The notes: generated by a model from the letters alone, not told the origin. A stretch of DNA of 64,000 nt from Luteimonas arsenica (GCF_004352825.1 NZ_SJRW01000001.1:1054001-1118000), one strand, 5' to 3'; counted from the first letter of the stretch, positions 49,996-58,661 are shown. Made by a program: numbers and translations.

Positions 49996-50567
49996 GGGGT
50001 ATCTCCAAGTCGCGCGCGGAGCAGGCCGCGGGCGCGGTGCAGCTGGGCCTTCGAACTGCCGGTCGCCATGTCCAGGGCGGCGGCGATCTCGCCGTGGGTC
50101 CAGCCTTCGATGTCGTGCAGCACCAGCACTGCGCGGGCGCGGGGCGGCAGGGTGGCCACGGCGCGCTCCAGGTCCAGGGCCATCGCCGGGCCGTGGCTGG
50201 CGGAATCGGCCGAGGGCAGGGCGTCCAGGGCCTCGTCGTCATCGCCGTCCAGGGCCGGCCGGACCCGGCGCGCGCGCAGGTCCATCAGCGCCGTGTTCAC
50301 CGCGAGCCGGTGCAGCCAGGTGCCGAAGGCGGCCTCGCCGCGCCACTGCGGCAGCGCCTGCCAGGCGCGGAGGAAGGCCTCCTGGACCAGATCCTCGGCG
50401 CGGGCGCGCTGCCAGCCGGCCAGGCGCAGGACCACGCCGTGGACGCGCCCGGCATGGCGGCGGTACAGCGCCTCGAAGGCGTCGGCATCGCCACCGGCCG
50501 CGGCCTGCGCCAGGGCGTGGTCGCCGTCCCCGGCATCTGCGGCCGGGGTTTGCGGGCTGTCGGTCAT
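49992..50567 (-). CDS. ECF RNA polymerase sigma factor
   Basis: The 191-aa product (from MTDSPQT) has sigma-70 region 2 at about residues 30-100 (EALYRRHAGRVHGVVLRLAG, AEDLVQEAFLRAWQALPQW) and region 4 at about 130-185 (ATLPPRARAVLVLHDIEGWTHGEIAAAL). An in-frame ATG at 50582 adds five residues (MLDAA) and is possible. The gene overlaps the anti-sigma-like gene by 4 bp. It stands 109 bp from fumarase, which runs the other way, so the sigma promoter lies in that gap. Confidence 0.9.
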   Translation of the reverse strand: MTDSPQTPAADAGDGDHALAQAAAGGDADAFEALYRRHAGRVHGVVLRLAGWQRARAEDLVQEAFLRAWQALPQWRGEAAFGTWLHRLAVNTALMDLRARRVRPALDGDDDEALDALPSADSASHGPAMALDLERAVATLPPRARAVLVLHDIEGWTHGEIAAALDMATGSSKAQLHRARGLLRARLGDTP

Positions 50568-50638
50568 GGCGGCGTCGAGCATACCCAGTCGGATGCAGCG
50601 TCGCGGCAAAGGGTTTAAGCCCGCCCGCCGCCGCGGCG

Positions 50639-50644
50639 TAAAAT
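50639..50644 (+). promoter_or_regulatory. Candidate -10 box (TAAAAT) for fumarase
   Basis: TAAAAT lies 32 bp before the GTG start of the fumarase gene. The gap to the sigma gene on the other strand is 109 bp and is shared. Confidence 0.45.
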
Positions 50645-50676
50645 GGCCGTTCGAGCCCGCAATCCCCGAGCCAGCC

Positions 50677-52203
50677 GTGACCGAGATCCGCCAGGAAGAC
50701 TTCATCCAGTCCGTCGCCGACGCCCTGCAGTACATCAGCTACTACCACCCGGTGGACTACATCCGGAACCTGGCGGCGGCGTACGAGCGGGAGGAGTCCC
50801 CGGCCGCGAAGGATGCGATGGCGCAGATCCTGATCAACTCGCGCATGTGCGCCGAAGGCCACCGCCCGATCTGCCAGGACACCGGCATCGTCACCGTGTT
50901 CCTCGAGATCGGCATGGATGTGCGCTGGGTCGACGCCACCATGGGCGTCGAGGACATGGCCAACGAGGGCGTGCGCCGGGCCTACAACCTGCCCGACAAC
51001 AAGCTGCGTGCCTCGGTGCTGGCCGACCCCGCCGGCAAGCGCCGCAACACCGGCGACAACACCCCGGCGGTGGTCAACGTGAAGGTGGTCCCGGGCGGCA
51101 AGGTCGACGTGATCGTGGCCGCCAAGGGCGGCGGTTCGGAAGCCAAGACCAAGTTCGCGATGCTCAACCCGTCGGACTCCATCGTCGACTGGGTGCTGAA
51201 GACCGTGCCGACCATGGGCGCCGGCTGGTGCCCGCCGGGCATGCTCGGCATCGGCATCGGCGGCACCGCCGAGAAGGCGATGCTGCTGGCCAAGGAGGCG
51301 CTGATGGAGCCGATCGACATCGTCGACCTCAAGGCCCGCGGCGCGTCGAACCGGCTGGAGGAGCTGCGCCTGGAGATCTTCGACAAGGTCAACGCGCTGG
51401 GCATCGGCGCCCAGGGCCTGGGCGGCCTGACCACGGTGCTCGACATCAAGATCAAGGACTACCCGACCCATGCGGCGAACCTGCCGGTGGCGATGATCCC
51501 GAACTGCGCGGCCACCCGGCATGCGCACTTCACCCTCGACGGCAGCGGCCCGGTGGCGCTGGATCCACCCTCGCTCGAGGATTGGCCGAAGATCACCTAC
51601 GACGCTTCGAAGGGCCGCCGCGTCGATCTCGACACCGTGACCCGCGAAGAGGTCGCCTCGTGGAAGCCGGGCGAGACCCTGCTGCTCAACGGCAGGCTGC
51701 TGACCGGCCGCGACGCCGCGCACAAACGCATGGTCGACATGCTCAACAAGGGCGAAGCGCTGCCGGTCGACCTGGCTGGGCGCTTCATCTACTACGTCGG
51801 CCCGGTCGATCCGGTGGCCGGCGAGGTCGTCGGTCCCGCCGGCCCGACCACGGCCACGCGCATGGACAAGTTCACCGAGCAGGTGCTGTCGGAAACCGGC
51901 CTGCTGGGCATGGTCGGCAAGGCCGAGCGCGGCCCGGCGGCGATCGAGGCGATCCGCAAGCACAAGTCGGCCTATCTGATGGCCGTCGGTGGCTCCGCCT
52001 ACCTGGTGTCCAAGGCGATCAAGGCGGCGAAGGTCCTGGCCTTCGAGGACCTGGGCATGGAGGCGATTTACGAGTTCACCGTCCAGGACATGCCGGTGAC
52101 GGTGGCGGTGGATTCCACCGGCGAGTCGGTGCACCAGACGGGTCCGCGCGAGTGGCAGTCGCGGATCGGCAAGATCCCGCTGGCCGTGATCGAGACCGCC
52201 TGA
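50677..52203 (+). CDS. fumA: Class I fumarate hydratase
   Basis: This 4Fe-4S enzyme converts fumarate to malate in the TCA cycle. The 508-aa product is the two-domain single-chain form. Cluster-ligand cysteines are visible in ICQDTGIVTVF, in NCAATRHAHF and in GWCPPGMLG. Other family motifs are GNDTPAV-type NTGDNTPAVVNV and GGGSEAKTKF. The start is GTG 50677 (V read as Met), giving TEIRQEDFIQSVADAL; no ATG fits the conserved start. It may be sensitive to oxygen, as other class I enzymes are. Confidence 0.94.
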   Translation: MTEIRQEDFIQSVADALQYISYYHPVDYIRNLAAAYEREESPAAKDAMAQILINSRMCAEGHRPICQDTGIVTVFLEIGMDVRWVDATMGVEDMANEGVRRAYNLPDNKLRASVLADPAGKRRNTGDNTPAVVNVKVVPGGKVDVIVAAKGGGSEAKTKFAMLNPSDSIVDWVLKTVPTMGAGWCPPGMLGIGIGGTAEKAMLLAKEALMEPIDIVDLKARGASNRLEELRLEIFDKVNALGIGAQGLGGLTTVLDIKIKDYPTHAANLPVAMIPNCAATRHAHFTLDGSGPVALDPPSLEDWPKITYDASKGRRVDLDTVTREEVASWKPGETLLLNGRLLTGRDAAHKRMVDMLNKGEALPVDLAGRFIYYVGPVDPVAGEVVGPAGPTTATRMDKFTEQVLSETGLLGMVGKAERGPAAIEAIRKHKSAYLMAVGGSAYLVSKAIKAAKVLAFEDLGMEAIYEFTVQDMPVTVAVDSTGESVHQTGPREWQSRIGKIPLAVIETA

Positions 52204-52210
52204 CTTCCTC

Positions 52211-52232
52211 GTGGGAGCGGCTAGAGCTGCGA
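52211..52232. repeat. REP-like short element at the end of the cardiolipin synthase gene
   Basis: GTGGGAGCGGCTAGAGCTGCGA resembles the GTGGGAGCGGCTT-type short repeats seen between genes in related bacteria. It covers the cls stop codon, so the last codons of cls (RSQL) lie in it. A related palindrome occurs at 59536-59554. Only two copies are seen in the window. Confidence 0.4.
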
Positions 52233-53516
52233 GCGGAGCGGGCGGACGAACTTCTCGGCCAGCTTCTCGCGCAGCGGCCGCTGCTCCCACATCTCGTAGG
52301 AGTACTGGATCGAATCCTCCAGGTCCTTCTCGAACACCTCGAGCATCCGCGCCGCGAACTCGCGGTCGTAGACGTTGAGGCTGGCCTCGTCGTTGAGGCG
52401 GAAGGAGCGGATGTCGAAGTTGGTGGACCCCAGCGAGACAAGCTCGCCGTCGACCACCAGCAGCTTCACGTGGATCATCGTCGGCTGGTACTCGTGGATC
52501 TCGATGCCCGCCTGCAGCAGCTTGCCCCAGCCGGCCCTGGACGACAGACGCACTGTGTCGGAGTCGATGTGCTTGCCGGGCAGGAGGATGCGCACCCGCA
52601 CCCCGCGCTGGCGCGCCGCCACCAGCGCCTTGTCGATCAGCTCGTCGGGCACGAAGTAGGAGGCGGTGAGGTCGATCGAGTGTTCGGCCGCCGCGATCGC
52701 CGACAGGTACATCAGGTGCATGCTCTCGCTGCCGCCGGCGGGCGAGGCGATGAAGAGGTGGGCGTCCATGTCACCCGCGCGTTCCAGCGGCGGGAAGTAG
52801 GCCGGGCCGTTGAGCAGATGGCCGGTGGCCTTGATCCAGTTGTCGTTGAAGGCAGACTGCATCTGCGCCACCGCCGGGCCCTCGATGCGGAAATGCGCCT
52901 CGCGCCAGTGGTCGGGGTCCTGGGCGTGACCGGTCCACTGGTCGGCGATGCCCACGCCACCGGTGAACCCCACCCGCCCGTCGATCACCAGCAGCTTCCG
53001 GTGGGTGCGGTTGTTCATGCGGTCGAGGTTGTACCAGTGCAGCGGGCGGTAGCGTTCGACCTGGATGCCGGCGCCCTCCATCTGCTGCAGCATCGACTCG
53101 TCCATCTTGATGCTGCCCACCCAGTCGATCATCAGGTGCACGGTCACGCCGGCGCGGGCACGTTCGACCAGGGCGTCGGCGAAGCGCTGGCCGACGTCGC
53201 CCGACCAGTAGATGTAGGTCTCGAAGGTGATCGTCTCGCGCGCGGATGCGATGGCATCAAGCATCGCGGGGAAGATCTCGTCGCCGTTCTGGTAGCCGGT
53301 GACGTGGTTTCCGGGCAGGATCGCCGGGCCCAGCAGCACCGACATCTCCCGCCGGAACTGCGGATCGGCGATCGCGTGCCGATGCTCGACCTTGCGTTCG
53401 ATCTTCTTCTCTGGGGTCGCGAAGTTCATTGCGACCACGACGGCGAGCACCGTGGCCACGACGGTGAGGACGATCGTCCAGGACATGTGCTTTCGGCTCC
53501 AGCGGCTGCGGCTCAT
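52221..53516 (-). CDS. cls: Cardiolipin synthase, phospholipase D family
   Basis: The 431-aa product joins phospholipids to make cardiolipin or a related lipid. It has one N-terminal membrane helix (about residues 11-30) and two HKD motifs: HRKLLVIDGRVGFTGG and HVKLLVVDGELVSLGSTNFD. The spacing and the GSTNFD motif fit the ClsA/B group. Which donor lipid is used cannot be told. ATG 53516 starts MSRSRWSRKHMSW. The next gene upstream is the outer-membrane phospholipase A, 76 bp away, so both lipid genes may be linked. Confidence 0.9.
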   Translation of the reverse strand: MSRSRWSRKHMSWTIVLTVVATVLAVVVAMNFATPEKKIERKVEHRHAIADPQFRREMSVLLGPAILPGNHVTGYQNGDEIFPAMLDAIASARETITFETYIYWSGDVGQRFADALVERARAGVTVHLMIDWVGSIKMDESMLQQMEGAGIQVERYRPLHWYNLDRMNNRTHRKLLVIDGRVGFTGGVGIADQWTGHAQDPDHWREAHFRIEGPAVAQMQSAFNDNWIKATGHLLNGPAYFPPLERAGDMDAHLFIASPAGGSESMHLMYLSAIAAAEHSIDLTASYFVPDELIDKALVAARQRGVRVRILLPGKHIDSDTVRLSSRAGWGKLLQAGIEIHEYQPTMIHVKLLVVDGELVSLGSTNFDIRSFRLNDEASLNVYDREFAARMLEVFEKDLEDSIQYSYEMWEQRPLREKLAEKFVRPLRSQL

Positions 53517-53592
53517 CGGGCCCCCTGCGTCGATACGCCCGGTCCGGCACTGTGCAGCAGGCGCATTCAGCGGGGCGTGAAGTTCCCGCGCT

Positions 53593-54732
53593 TCAGAACC
53601 AGTCGAGCACCGAAATGCCGAAGCCGACGTAGGTCGCCTTGTGGTCGTAGTCGAGCATGCTCTCTCCGTAGCCGCTGAACAGCTGGAGGTGGCCATGCAG
53701 GTGGCTGCTGATCGGGAACCCCCAGTCGAACTGCAGGGCACCGTGCGAACGGTCGCCCCCGCGCAGCGAATGCCGCGCCATCAGTGCGAAGGTCTGGTCG
53801 CCACGGGTGTGCACCAGGGTGACGTCACCGCGGCCGAGGTAATCCTCGATGCCCGGATTGTCGTCGTCGTCGCCGTCGGAGATGCGGATCCAGGGCCGGA
53901 ACATGATCGCCCAGTCCTCGCGGTCCAGGCCCACGTTGAACATGATCCGGTTCCAGCTGCGCGACAGCGGGTCCGGGCGGCCGTTGGACTGGTGGTTGAT
54001 GCCGACGGCGGCCATGCGTCCCTTCCAGCCGCCGATGCTGTAGTTGTTGCGGAACACCAGCAGCACTTCCGGCTCGTAGTTGGTCTCGCGGAAGGGGCGG
54101 GAGTTCTCGCTGTTGTAGACCTGCCAGCGCGAGCTCTGGGTGTAGCCCATCCAGATGTCGCCGTTGTCGCCGAACAGGTTCTCCACGGCCTTGGTCTTGA
54201 AGCTGATCTGGAACTTGGTCTCGACGTCGTCGATGTCGTCCATCTGCAGCGCTTGGCCGTCGATCGAGGATGTCGGGTTGCGGTTGGGACTGCTGCTCCA
54301 GAACGCGGGCAGCAGGTACACCGGCTTGTAGGCGCGCATGTTGAAGGTGCCGAGCTTGGAGTCGCGCGCCAGTTCCCAGCGGCCGTCGAGCAGGGAGCCG
54401 CGGCCGGCATTGGCCAGGGCGCGGCGCGGGTCGTCGTCGTGCGGGAACATGTCGCTGCTGGTGTCGCCTTCGCGCGGGCGCCCGGCTTCGGCTTCGGTGG
54501 CGCGGGCTCCCTCGCGCGCTCGTGCCGCCGCGAGGTCGGCGTCCGTCGGATCGGGCGCCGTCCGCTGCATGGCGCGGTCGTAGCAGGCCAGGCGGTCGGC
54601 GGCGGTTTCGATGGCCACGCAGGCCTCGAGCGCGGGACCGGTGGAGGCGTCCTGCGCGGATGCCAGGGGCACGAAGCCAAGAGGCAGCGCTGCACACAGC
54701 AGGATCAGGGGCTTGTTCGCAAGTCGTTCCAT
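53593..54732 (-). CDS. pldA: Outer-membrane phospholipase A
   Basis: This beta-barrel enzyme hydrolyses phospholipids that stray into the outer leaflet. The 379-aa product has a signal peptide (cut near PLASAQD, residue 26), an N-terminal extension with a paired cysteine (LEACVAIETAADRLACYD) not found in E. coli PldA, and a 12-strand barrel. The catalytic triad is His247, Ser249 and Asn261 in NHQSNG and SRSWNR; the 14-residue His-to-Asn spacing equals that of E. coli (142 to 156). Calcium-dependent dimer activation is likely but not visible. The C-terminal Phe fits outer-membrane export. Confidence 0.93.
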   Translation of the reverse strand: MERLANKPLILLCAALPLGFVPLASAQDASTGPALEACVAIETAADRLACYDRAMQRTAPDPTDADLAAARAREGARATEAEAGRPREGDTSSDMFPHDDDPRRALANAGRGSLLDGRWELARDSKLGTFNMRAYKPVYLLPAFWSSSPNRNPTSSIDGQALQMDDIDDVETKFQISFKTKAVENLFGDNGDIWMGYTQSSRWQVYNSENSRPFRETNYEPEVLLVFRNNYSIGGWKGRMAAVGINHQSNGRPDPLSRSWNRIMFNVGLDREDWAIMFRPWIRISDGDDDDNPGIEDYLGRGDVTLVHTRGDQTFALMARHSLRGGDRSHGALQFDWGFPISSHLHGHLQLFSGYGESMLDYDHKATYVGFGISVLDWF

Positions 54733-54817
54733 GGCTTCAAAGCGCTAGGGGCTCAGCGGCGGAGTCTATCGCCGATGGACTGCCGGGCGCGTGTTGGTTC
54801 CGACAATGTGGAGACGA

Positions 54818-55303
54818 TCAGAAGATCCAGGCCAGCACGAACAGCCCGATCATCGTGAACGCCAGCGCCAGCTTGAGCACGGTGCCGAAGACGATGCCCA
54901 ACCAGGTGCCGAAGCCCACGCGCGTGGCCTGGCCGACATCGCGGCCATGCAGGAGTTCGCCGGCCAGCGCGCCGACGAAGGGACCGGCGAACAAGCCGAT
55001 GGGTCCGAAGAAGATGCCGACGAAGGTGCCGACCACCGCGCCCGCAACCGCCTTGCCGCTGGCGCCGACCCGGCGCGCACCCAGGGCCGTGGCCCAGAAA
55101 TCGACCACCAGCGAGACCAGGGTCAGCACCCCCAGTACCACGATCACGGGGATGCCGATGTGTTCGAAGCCACCGGCCCAGGCGCCCAGCAGCATGCCCG
55201 CGAACACCAGCGGCAGGCCCGGGATCGCCGGCAGGATGGTGCCGGCGATCCCGACCAGGACCAGGATCGCGGCGATCACGTAGTAGACGGCTTGCAGTTC
55301 CAT
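54818..55303 (-). CDS. DUF456 membrane protein
   Basis: The 161-aa product has about four membrane helices and the glycine-rich stretches LPAIPGLPLVFAG, GAVVGTFVGIFFGPIGLFAGPFVGALAGE typical of DUF456. Function unknown. The start is MELQAVYYV (ATG 55303); the longer frame from 55321 lacks a ribosome site. It is transcribed away from pldA after a hairpin-ended gene. The Gly-rich helices suggest tight packing or pore-like assembly, but this is not known. Confidence 0.85.
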   Translation of the reverse strand: MELQAVYYVIAAILVLVGIAGTILPAIPGLPLVFAGMLLGAWAGGFEHIGIPVIVVLGVLTLVSLVVDFWATALGARRVGASGKAVAGAVVGTFVGIFFGPIGLFAGPFVGALAGELLHGRDVGQATRVGFGTWLGIVFGTVLKLALAFTMIGLFVLAWIF

Positions 55304-55326
55304 GGCGCCAGACTGCCACATAAAAG

Positions 55327-55347
55327 ACGGCCCGCGATGCGGGCCGT
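55327..55347 (-). terminator. Terminator after the glycine-zipper gene
   Basis: A 9-bp stem (ACGGCCCGC and complement) with loop ATC (on the minus strand) is followed by CTTTTATG on the minus strand, a short U-tract. It lies 32 bp past the stop of the 55380-55859 gene. Confidence 0.8.
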
Positions 55348-55379
55348 GAAGGGGAGAGAGTGATTGGATCTGTGCAGGG

Positions 55380-55859
55380 TCAGCGGATGAAGGCGCGCCC
55401 GTTGGCGACGCTCACATACGAACCCTCGCGGATGCCGCCGAGGTCGTTCTGGGTGACGACCGTCATGCGACCGTTGTCCAGGCGCACGTGGACGTCGTAG
55501 ACCGACTGGCCCTGTACGCGGTTCTGGATCGCGTTGCCGGCCACGGCGCCGCCGACGGCGCCCGCCGCAGTGGCGGTGTTGGTGCGGCCCTTGCTGTCGG
55601 TGTTGCGCTCCGCAATCTCGCGGGCGGCAACCGCACCGACGATGCCGCCCAGAACCGCGCCGGTGGCATTGGGCGTGTTCGATGCACGGGCGCGGTGGTC
55701 GATTCGCGTGACCACGCCGCAGGTGTCGCAGCGCGCGGGTGTGGAACTGCCGTAACCGCCACCGTAGCCGCCGCTGGAATAGCCGGGGGAGGTGCTGGCG
55801 CAGCCGACCAGGGTGGCTGCGGCGATCATCGCGCTGGCGCTGATCAGGCGGATCTTCAT
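55380..55859 (-). CDS. Glycine-zipper lipoprotein (17 kDa antigen / SlyB-like)
   Basis: The 159-aa product has a lipoprotein signal (lipobox TLVGC, Cys near 20), a Ser/Gly/Tyr-rich spacer, a cysteine pair (CDTC) and a glycine-zipper stretch GAVLGGIVGAVAAREIAE with TATAAGAVGGAVAGNAIQNRVQ, then a beta domain VYDVHVRLDNGRMTVV. The SlyB-like family acts in outer-membrane integrity. A terminator follows. No neighbours on the same strand are closely linked. Confidence 0.85.
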   Translation of the reverse strand: MKIRLISASAMIAAATLVGCASTSPGYSSGGYGGGYGSSTPARCDTCGVVTRIDHRARASNTPNATGAVLGGIVGAVAAREIAERNTDSKGRTNTATAAGAVGGAVAGNAIQNRVQGQSVYDVHVRLDNGRMTVVTQNDLGGIREGSYVSVANGRAFIR

Positions 55860-56032
55860 ATGCGGAACTCCTGCACGGGACGGGGGAGATATGCCTCGCC
55901 GTCGACGTTAGTCAGATGGCCGTGAACAGGCCATCAATCGCGCAGGTTCCAGGGCTCTTGCGTGCAATCCGTGCAGCAATCGTTCATGCACCGGCGCGCG
56001 ATCCGCGCGCCGGTGCAGCGCAGCGTCGGGTA

Positions 56033-56521
56033 TCAGCCGCGGAAGTCGGTGTGGCAGGCCTTGCAGTCGCGGCCGATGTCGTCGAGCGTGCTCTTCAGGC
56101 CGGCGCAATTCATGGGCGGCGACGCCAGCGCCTTGTCCAGGGTGCCGCGGAAGCTGCCGGTATGGCCGGAGAAGCGGCTGTTGTCGCGCAGGTCCGGGAA
56201 GGCGGGGTCGAGGTCGTTGCCCAGGGTGCGCAGCGCCTGCAGGTGCGGGAGCACGTCGGTGGCGGCGCAGCGGTTGGCCTCCAGCTTCTGGTACAGCTGG
56301 GCGGTGTGCGCCGACATCAGCTGCATGGCCGCGTGCGGGTAGTGGTCCTGCCAGGTCTTGCGGCTTTCCAGGCTGCGCAACAGCATCACCACGGCGACGA
56401 TGCCGATCACCAGGCCCAGCAGGAACAGGAACAGGTAGCGTCCGGCGGCCGACGGCGCCTTGCGCGGCGGCCGCGGCTTGTTGGGATCGACCGGCGTGGC
56501 TTGCGGCTTGGGCGTCGACAT
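56033..56521 (-). CDS. Membrane-anchored cytochrome c (cytochrome c'-like C-terminus)
   Basis: The 162-aa product has a Pro/Lys-rich cytosolic N-terminus, one membrane helix at residues 28-49 that is likely left uncut, and a periplasmic domain of about 110 residues. The haem site CKACH is at 153-157, only five residues from the C-terminus. A terminal CxxCH after a helical bundle is the layout of cytochrome c' and c556. The axial ligand residue is not identified. Divergent from tcdA; the 173 bp after it, up to the glycine-zipper gene, hold nothing recognised. Confidence 0.8.
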   Translation of the reverse strand: MSTPKPQATPVDPNKPRPPRKAPSAAGRYLFLFLLGLVIGIVAVVMLLRSLESRKTWQDHYPHAAMQLMSAHTAQLYQKLEANRCAATDVLPHLQALRTLGNDLDPAFPDLRDNSRFSGHTGSFRGTLDKALASPPMNCAGLKSTLDDIGRDCKACHTDFRG

Positions 56522-56579
56522 GCGGCTGCTTCCTGTGTTTCCGGTGGGTGGCGCAAGGGATTGTATGCGTCGCGACCGC

Positions 56580-56591
56580 TAAAATGGGCGC
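56580..56591 (+). promoter_or_regulatory. -10 box (TAAAAT) placing the tcdA start at the transcript 5' end
   Basis: TAAAAT (56580-56585) is followed by 6 bp and then the tcdA ATG. With the normal -10 to +1 distance the message would start at the ATG. No ribosome site is present. Confidence 0.45.
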
Positions 56592-57428
56592 ATGGACGAG
56601 CAATGGAACCAGCGTTTCGCGGGAATCGACCGCCTCTACGGCCGCGGCGCGGTCGAGCGCTTCGCCGCCTGCCATGTGGCCGTGGTCGGCCTGGGCGGGG
56701 TCGGCTCCTGGGTGGCCGAGGCGCTGGCGCGCAGCGGGATCGGCACCCTGACCCTGGTCGATGCCGACGACCTCTGCGTCTCCAACACCAACCGCCAACT
56801 GCCGGCGCTGACCGGCCAGTACGGCCGCGCCAAGGTCGCAGCCATGGCCGAGCGCTGCCGCGCCATCAATCCGGCGATGGTGGTGAACGAGATCCCGAGT
56901 TTCCTCACCCCGTCCAACCTGGACGAGCTGCTCGACCGCGGCTACGACCTGGTGGTCGATGCCTGCGACAGCTTCCGCAGCAAGGTCGAGATGATCGCGT
57001 GGTGCCGGCGTCGCAAGCTGCCGCTGGTGGCGGTGGGTTCGGCCGGCGGCCGGATCGATCCGACCCTGGTGCGGGTGCGCGACCTGTCCAGGACCGAACA
57101 CGACGCGATGCTGGCGCTGGTGCGCAAGAAACTGCGCGGCGAATTCAACTTTCCCAAGGGCCCGAAGCGCTACTTCGGCATCCCGGCGGTGTATTCACTT
57201 GAGAACGTGCGCTACCCGCAGGCCGATGGCAGCGTCTGCGGCCTGCGCCCGCAGGTCGGCGGCGAGGACGGCTTCAAGCTCGACTGCGGCGGCGGCCTGG
57301 GCGCGGCCACGCACATCACCGGGGCCTTTGCGTTCGCCGCCGCGGGCAAGGCGCTGGAGATGCTGCTGGCGCGCGCGCCCGTGCGCGAAGCGGCGGCGCC
57401 CGGGGCGGACATGGGGACGGCGGCCTGA
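56592..57428 (+). CDS. tcdA: tRNA threonylcarbamoyladenosine dehydratase
   Basis: TcdA (CsdL) uses ATP to cyclise t6A37 in tRNA to the hydantoin form ct6A. The 278-aa product is an E1-like enzyme with the nucleotide motif GLGGVGSWVAEALARSGIG near residue 35, the acidic DADDLCVSNTNRQ, and CDSFRSK later. Its pathway links it to tsaE in this window, but the two genes are 51 kb apart. The start is inferred from the -10 box right before the ATG. Confidence 0.94.
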   Translation: MDEQWNQRFAGIDRLYGRGAVERFAACHVAVVGLGGVGSWVAEALARSGIGTLTLVDADDLCVSNTNRQLPALTGQYGRAKVAAMAERCRAINPAMVVNEIPSFLTPSNLDELLDRGYDLVVDACDSFRSKVEMIAWCRRRKLPLVAVGSAGGRIDPTLVRVRDLSRTEHDAMLALVRKKLRGEFNFPKGPKRYFGIPAVYSLENVRYPQADGSVCGLRPQVGGEDGFKLDCGGGLGAATHITGAFAFAAAGKALEMLLARAPVREAAAPGADMGTAA

Positions 57429-57458
57429 GGACAGGGCCGGCGGCCCCGGAGCGGGGGC

Positions 57459-58241
57459 TCAGCCGCCCCGGGAAGGCAGCGTGAACAGGCGGCGTGCGTT
57501 GGCGCTCGTGGCCGCGGCGACTTCGGACGCGGCTGCGCCCCGCAGCTGCGCGATGGTTTCGCAGACCACTCGCAAGCGCGCCGGTTCGTTGCGCTCGCCG
57601 CGGATGCCCGAATCCGGCTGGTCCGGCGCATCGGTTTCCAGCAGCAGGTGCTCCAGCGGCATGTCGGCGACCAGGGTGCGCAGGCGGTTCGCGCGCTCGT
57701 AGGTCACCGGGCCGCCCAGTCCGATCATGAAGCCGAGTTCCCACAGCTTCTCCGCCTGCTGCCGGCTGCCGGAAAAGCTGTGCACCACGCCGCGCAGGCC
57801 GCCGATGCGGCGGATGGCCGCGGTGACCTGGTCGACCGCGCGCCGTGCGTGCACGATCACTGGCAGGCCGTGGTCGCGGGCGATGCGCAGCTGGCCTTCG
57901 AAGAAGCGCGACTGGGCGTCCGCGTCCAGCCCTTCGACGAATAAGTCCAGGCCGCATTCGCCCACCGCCACCGGGCGCTCGCGTTCGATCCATTCTTCGA
58001 GCAGTGCCAGGTGTGTGTTCCGGTGATGCTCCAGGAAGGTCGGATGCAGGCCGTAGGCGGCATGCAGGCCGGGTGCCAGCGACGCGGCTTCGCGCAGCGC
58101 GGGCCATTCGTCGGCATGGGTCGCGGGCAGCACCTGCGCGCGGACGCCCGCGGCGCGTGCGCGCTCGACCACCTTGCCGCGATCGGCGTCGAACTCCGTG
58201 GCGTCGAGGTGGCAGTGCGAGTCGACCAGGTCCAGGCGCAT
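57459..58241 (-). CDS. TatD-family metal-dependent hydrolase
   Basis: The 260-aa product is a TIM-barrel hydrolase of the TatD group; members act as DNases and D-aminoacyl-tRNA-like or 3'-5' nucleases. Metal ligands are visible: DSHCHLD at the start, Glu in VGECGLD, His in VIVHARR, His in VVHSFSGS and Asp in LLETDAPDQPDSG. The start ATG 58241 gives MRLDLVDSHCHLD. The small DUF6116-type gene lies 5 bp upstream on the same strand. Confidence 0.9.
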   Translation of the reverse strand: MRLDLVDSHCHLDATEFDADRGKVVERARAAGVRAQVLPATHADEWPALREAASLAPGLHAAYGLHPTFLEHHRNTHLALLEEWIERERPVAVGECGLDLFVEGLDADAQSRFFEGQLRIARDHGLPVIVHARRAVDQVTAAIRRIGGLRGVVHSFSGSRQQAEKLWELGFMIGLGGPVTYERANRLRTLVADMPLEHLLLETDAPDQPDSGIRGERNEPARLRVVCETIAQLRGAAASEVAAATSANARRLFTLPSRGG

Positions 58242-58246
58242 CGCGC

Positions 58247-58477
58247 TCAGCCGCGGCGCGCCTCGCCGTCGATCACGCGCGCCTGCGCAGGATCGGGCTT
58301 GCGCTTGCGCCGCGAGATCATCAGCGCGCCGATGCCCAGCAGCAGCTCGTCGACGAAGGGCAGGGGGTCGGGCACGAACAGGTTTAGCACGAACAGCCCT
58401 GCGGCCAGCACGAACAGCTTGGGATAGCTGAGCCGGCCGAGCCAGCGCAGCACGGGGGCGAGGATCGGGTTGGGCAT
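58247..58477 (-). CDS. Small membrane protein, DUF6116-like
   Basis: The 76-aa product has two hydrophobic segments (about residues 20-36 and 42-54) and a basic tail (SRRKRKPDPAQ). The pattern PNPILAPVLRWLGRL, YPKLF and PDPLPFVDELLLGIGALM fits the DUF6116 group found in xanthomonads; I recall this family from its pattern and cannot verify it here. It lies 5 bp upstream of the tatD-like gene and is probably cotranscribed. Confidence 0.65.
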   Translation of the reverse strand: MPNPILAPVLRWLGRLSYPKLFVLAAGLFVLNLFVPDPLPFVDELLLGIGALMISRRKRKPDPAQARVIDGEARRG

Positions 58478-58661
58478 GGCGGCTGCCTCCTGGAAAGCGC
58501 GACTGGCCGCACGCTATCACGCGGGGATCACGGCAGGGTTCACGTGCCGCTCAGTCCGGTGGAGGGATGGCCGGGGGCTGTTCAGGTGGCAAGTGTTCGA
58601 ATCCCGTTACGCAGATTTGTTTCCATCGCCAACACAGGCGGTTTCGCCCCGAGGAGGCCTC

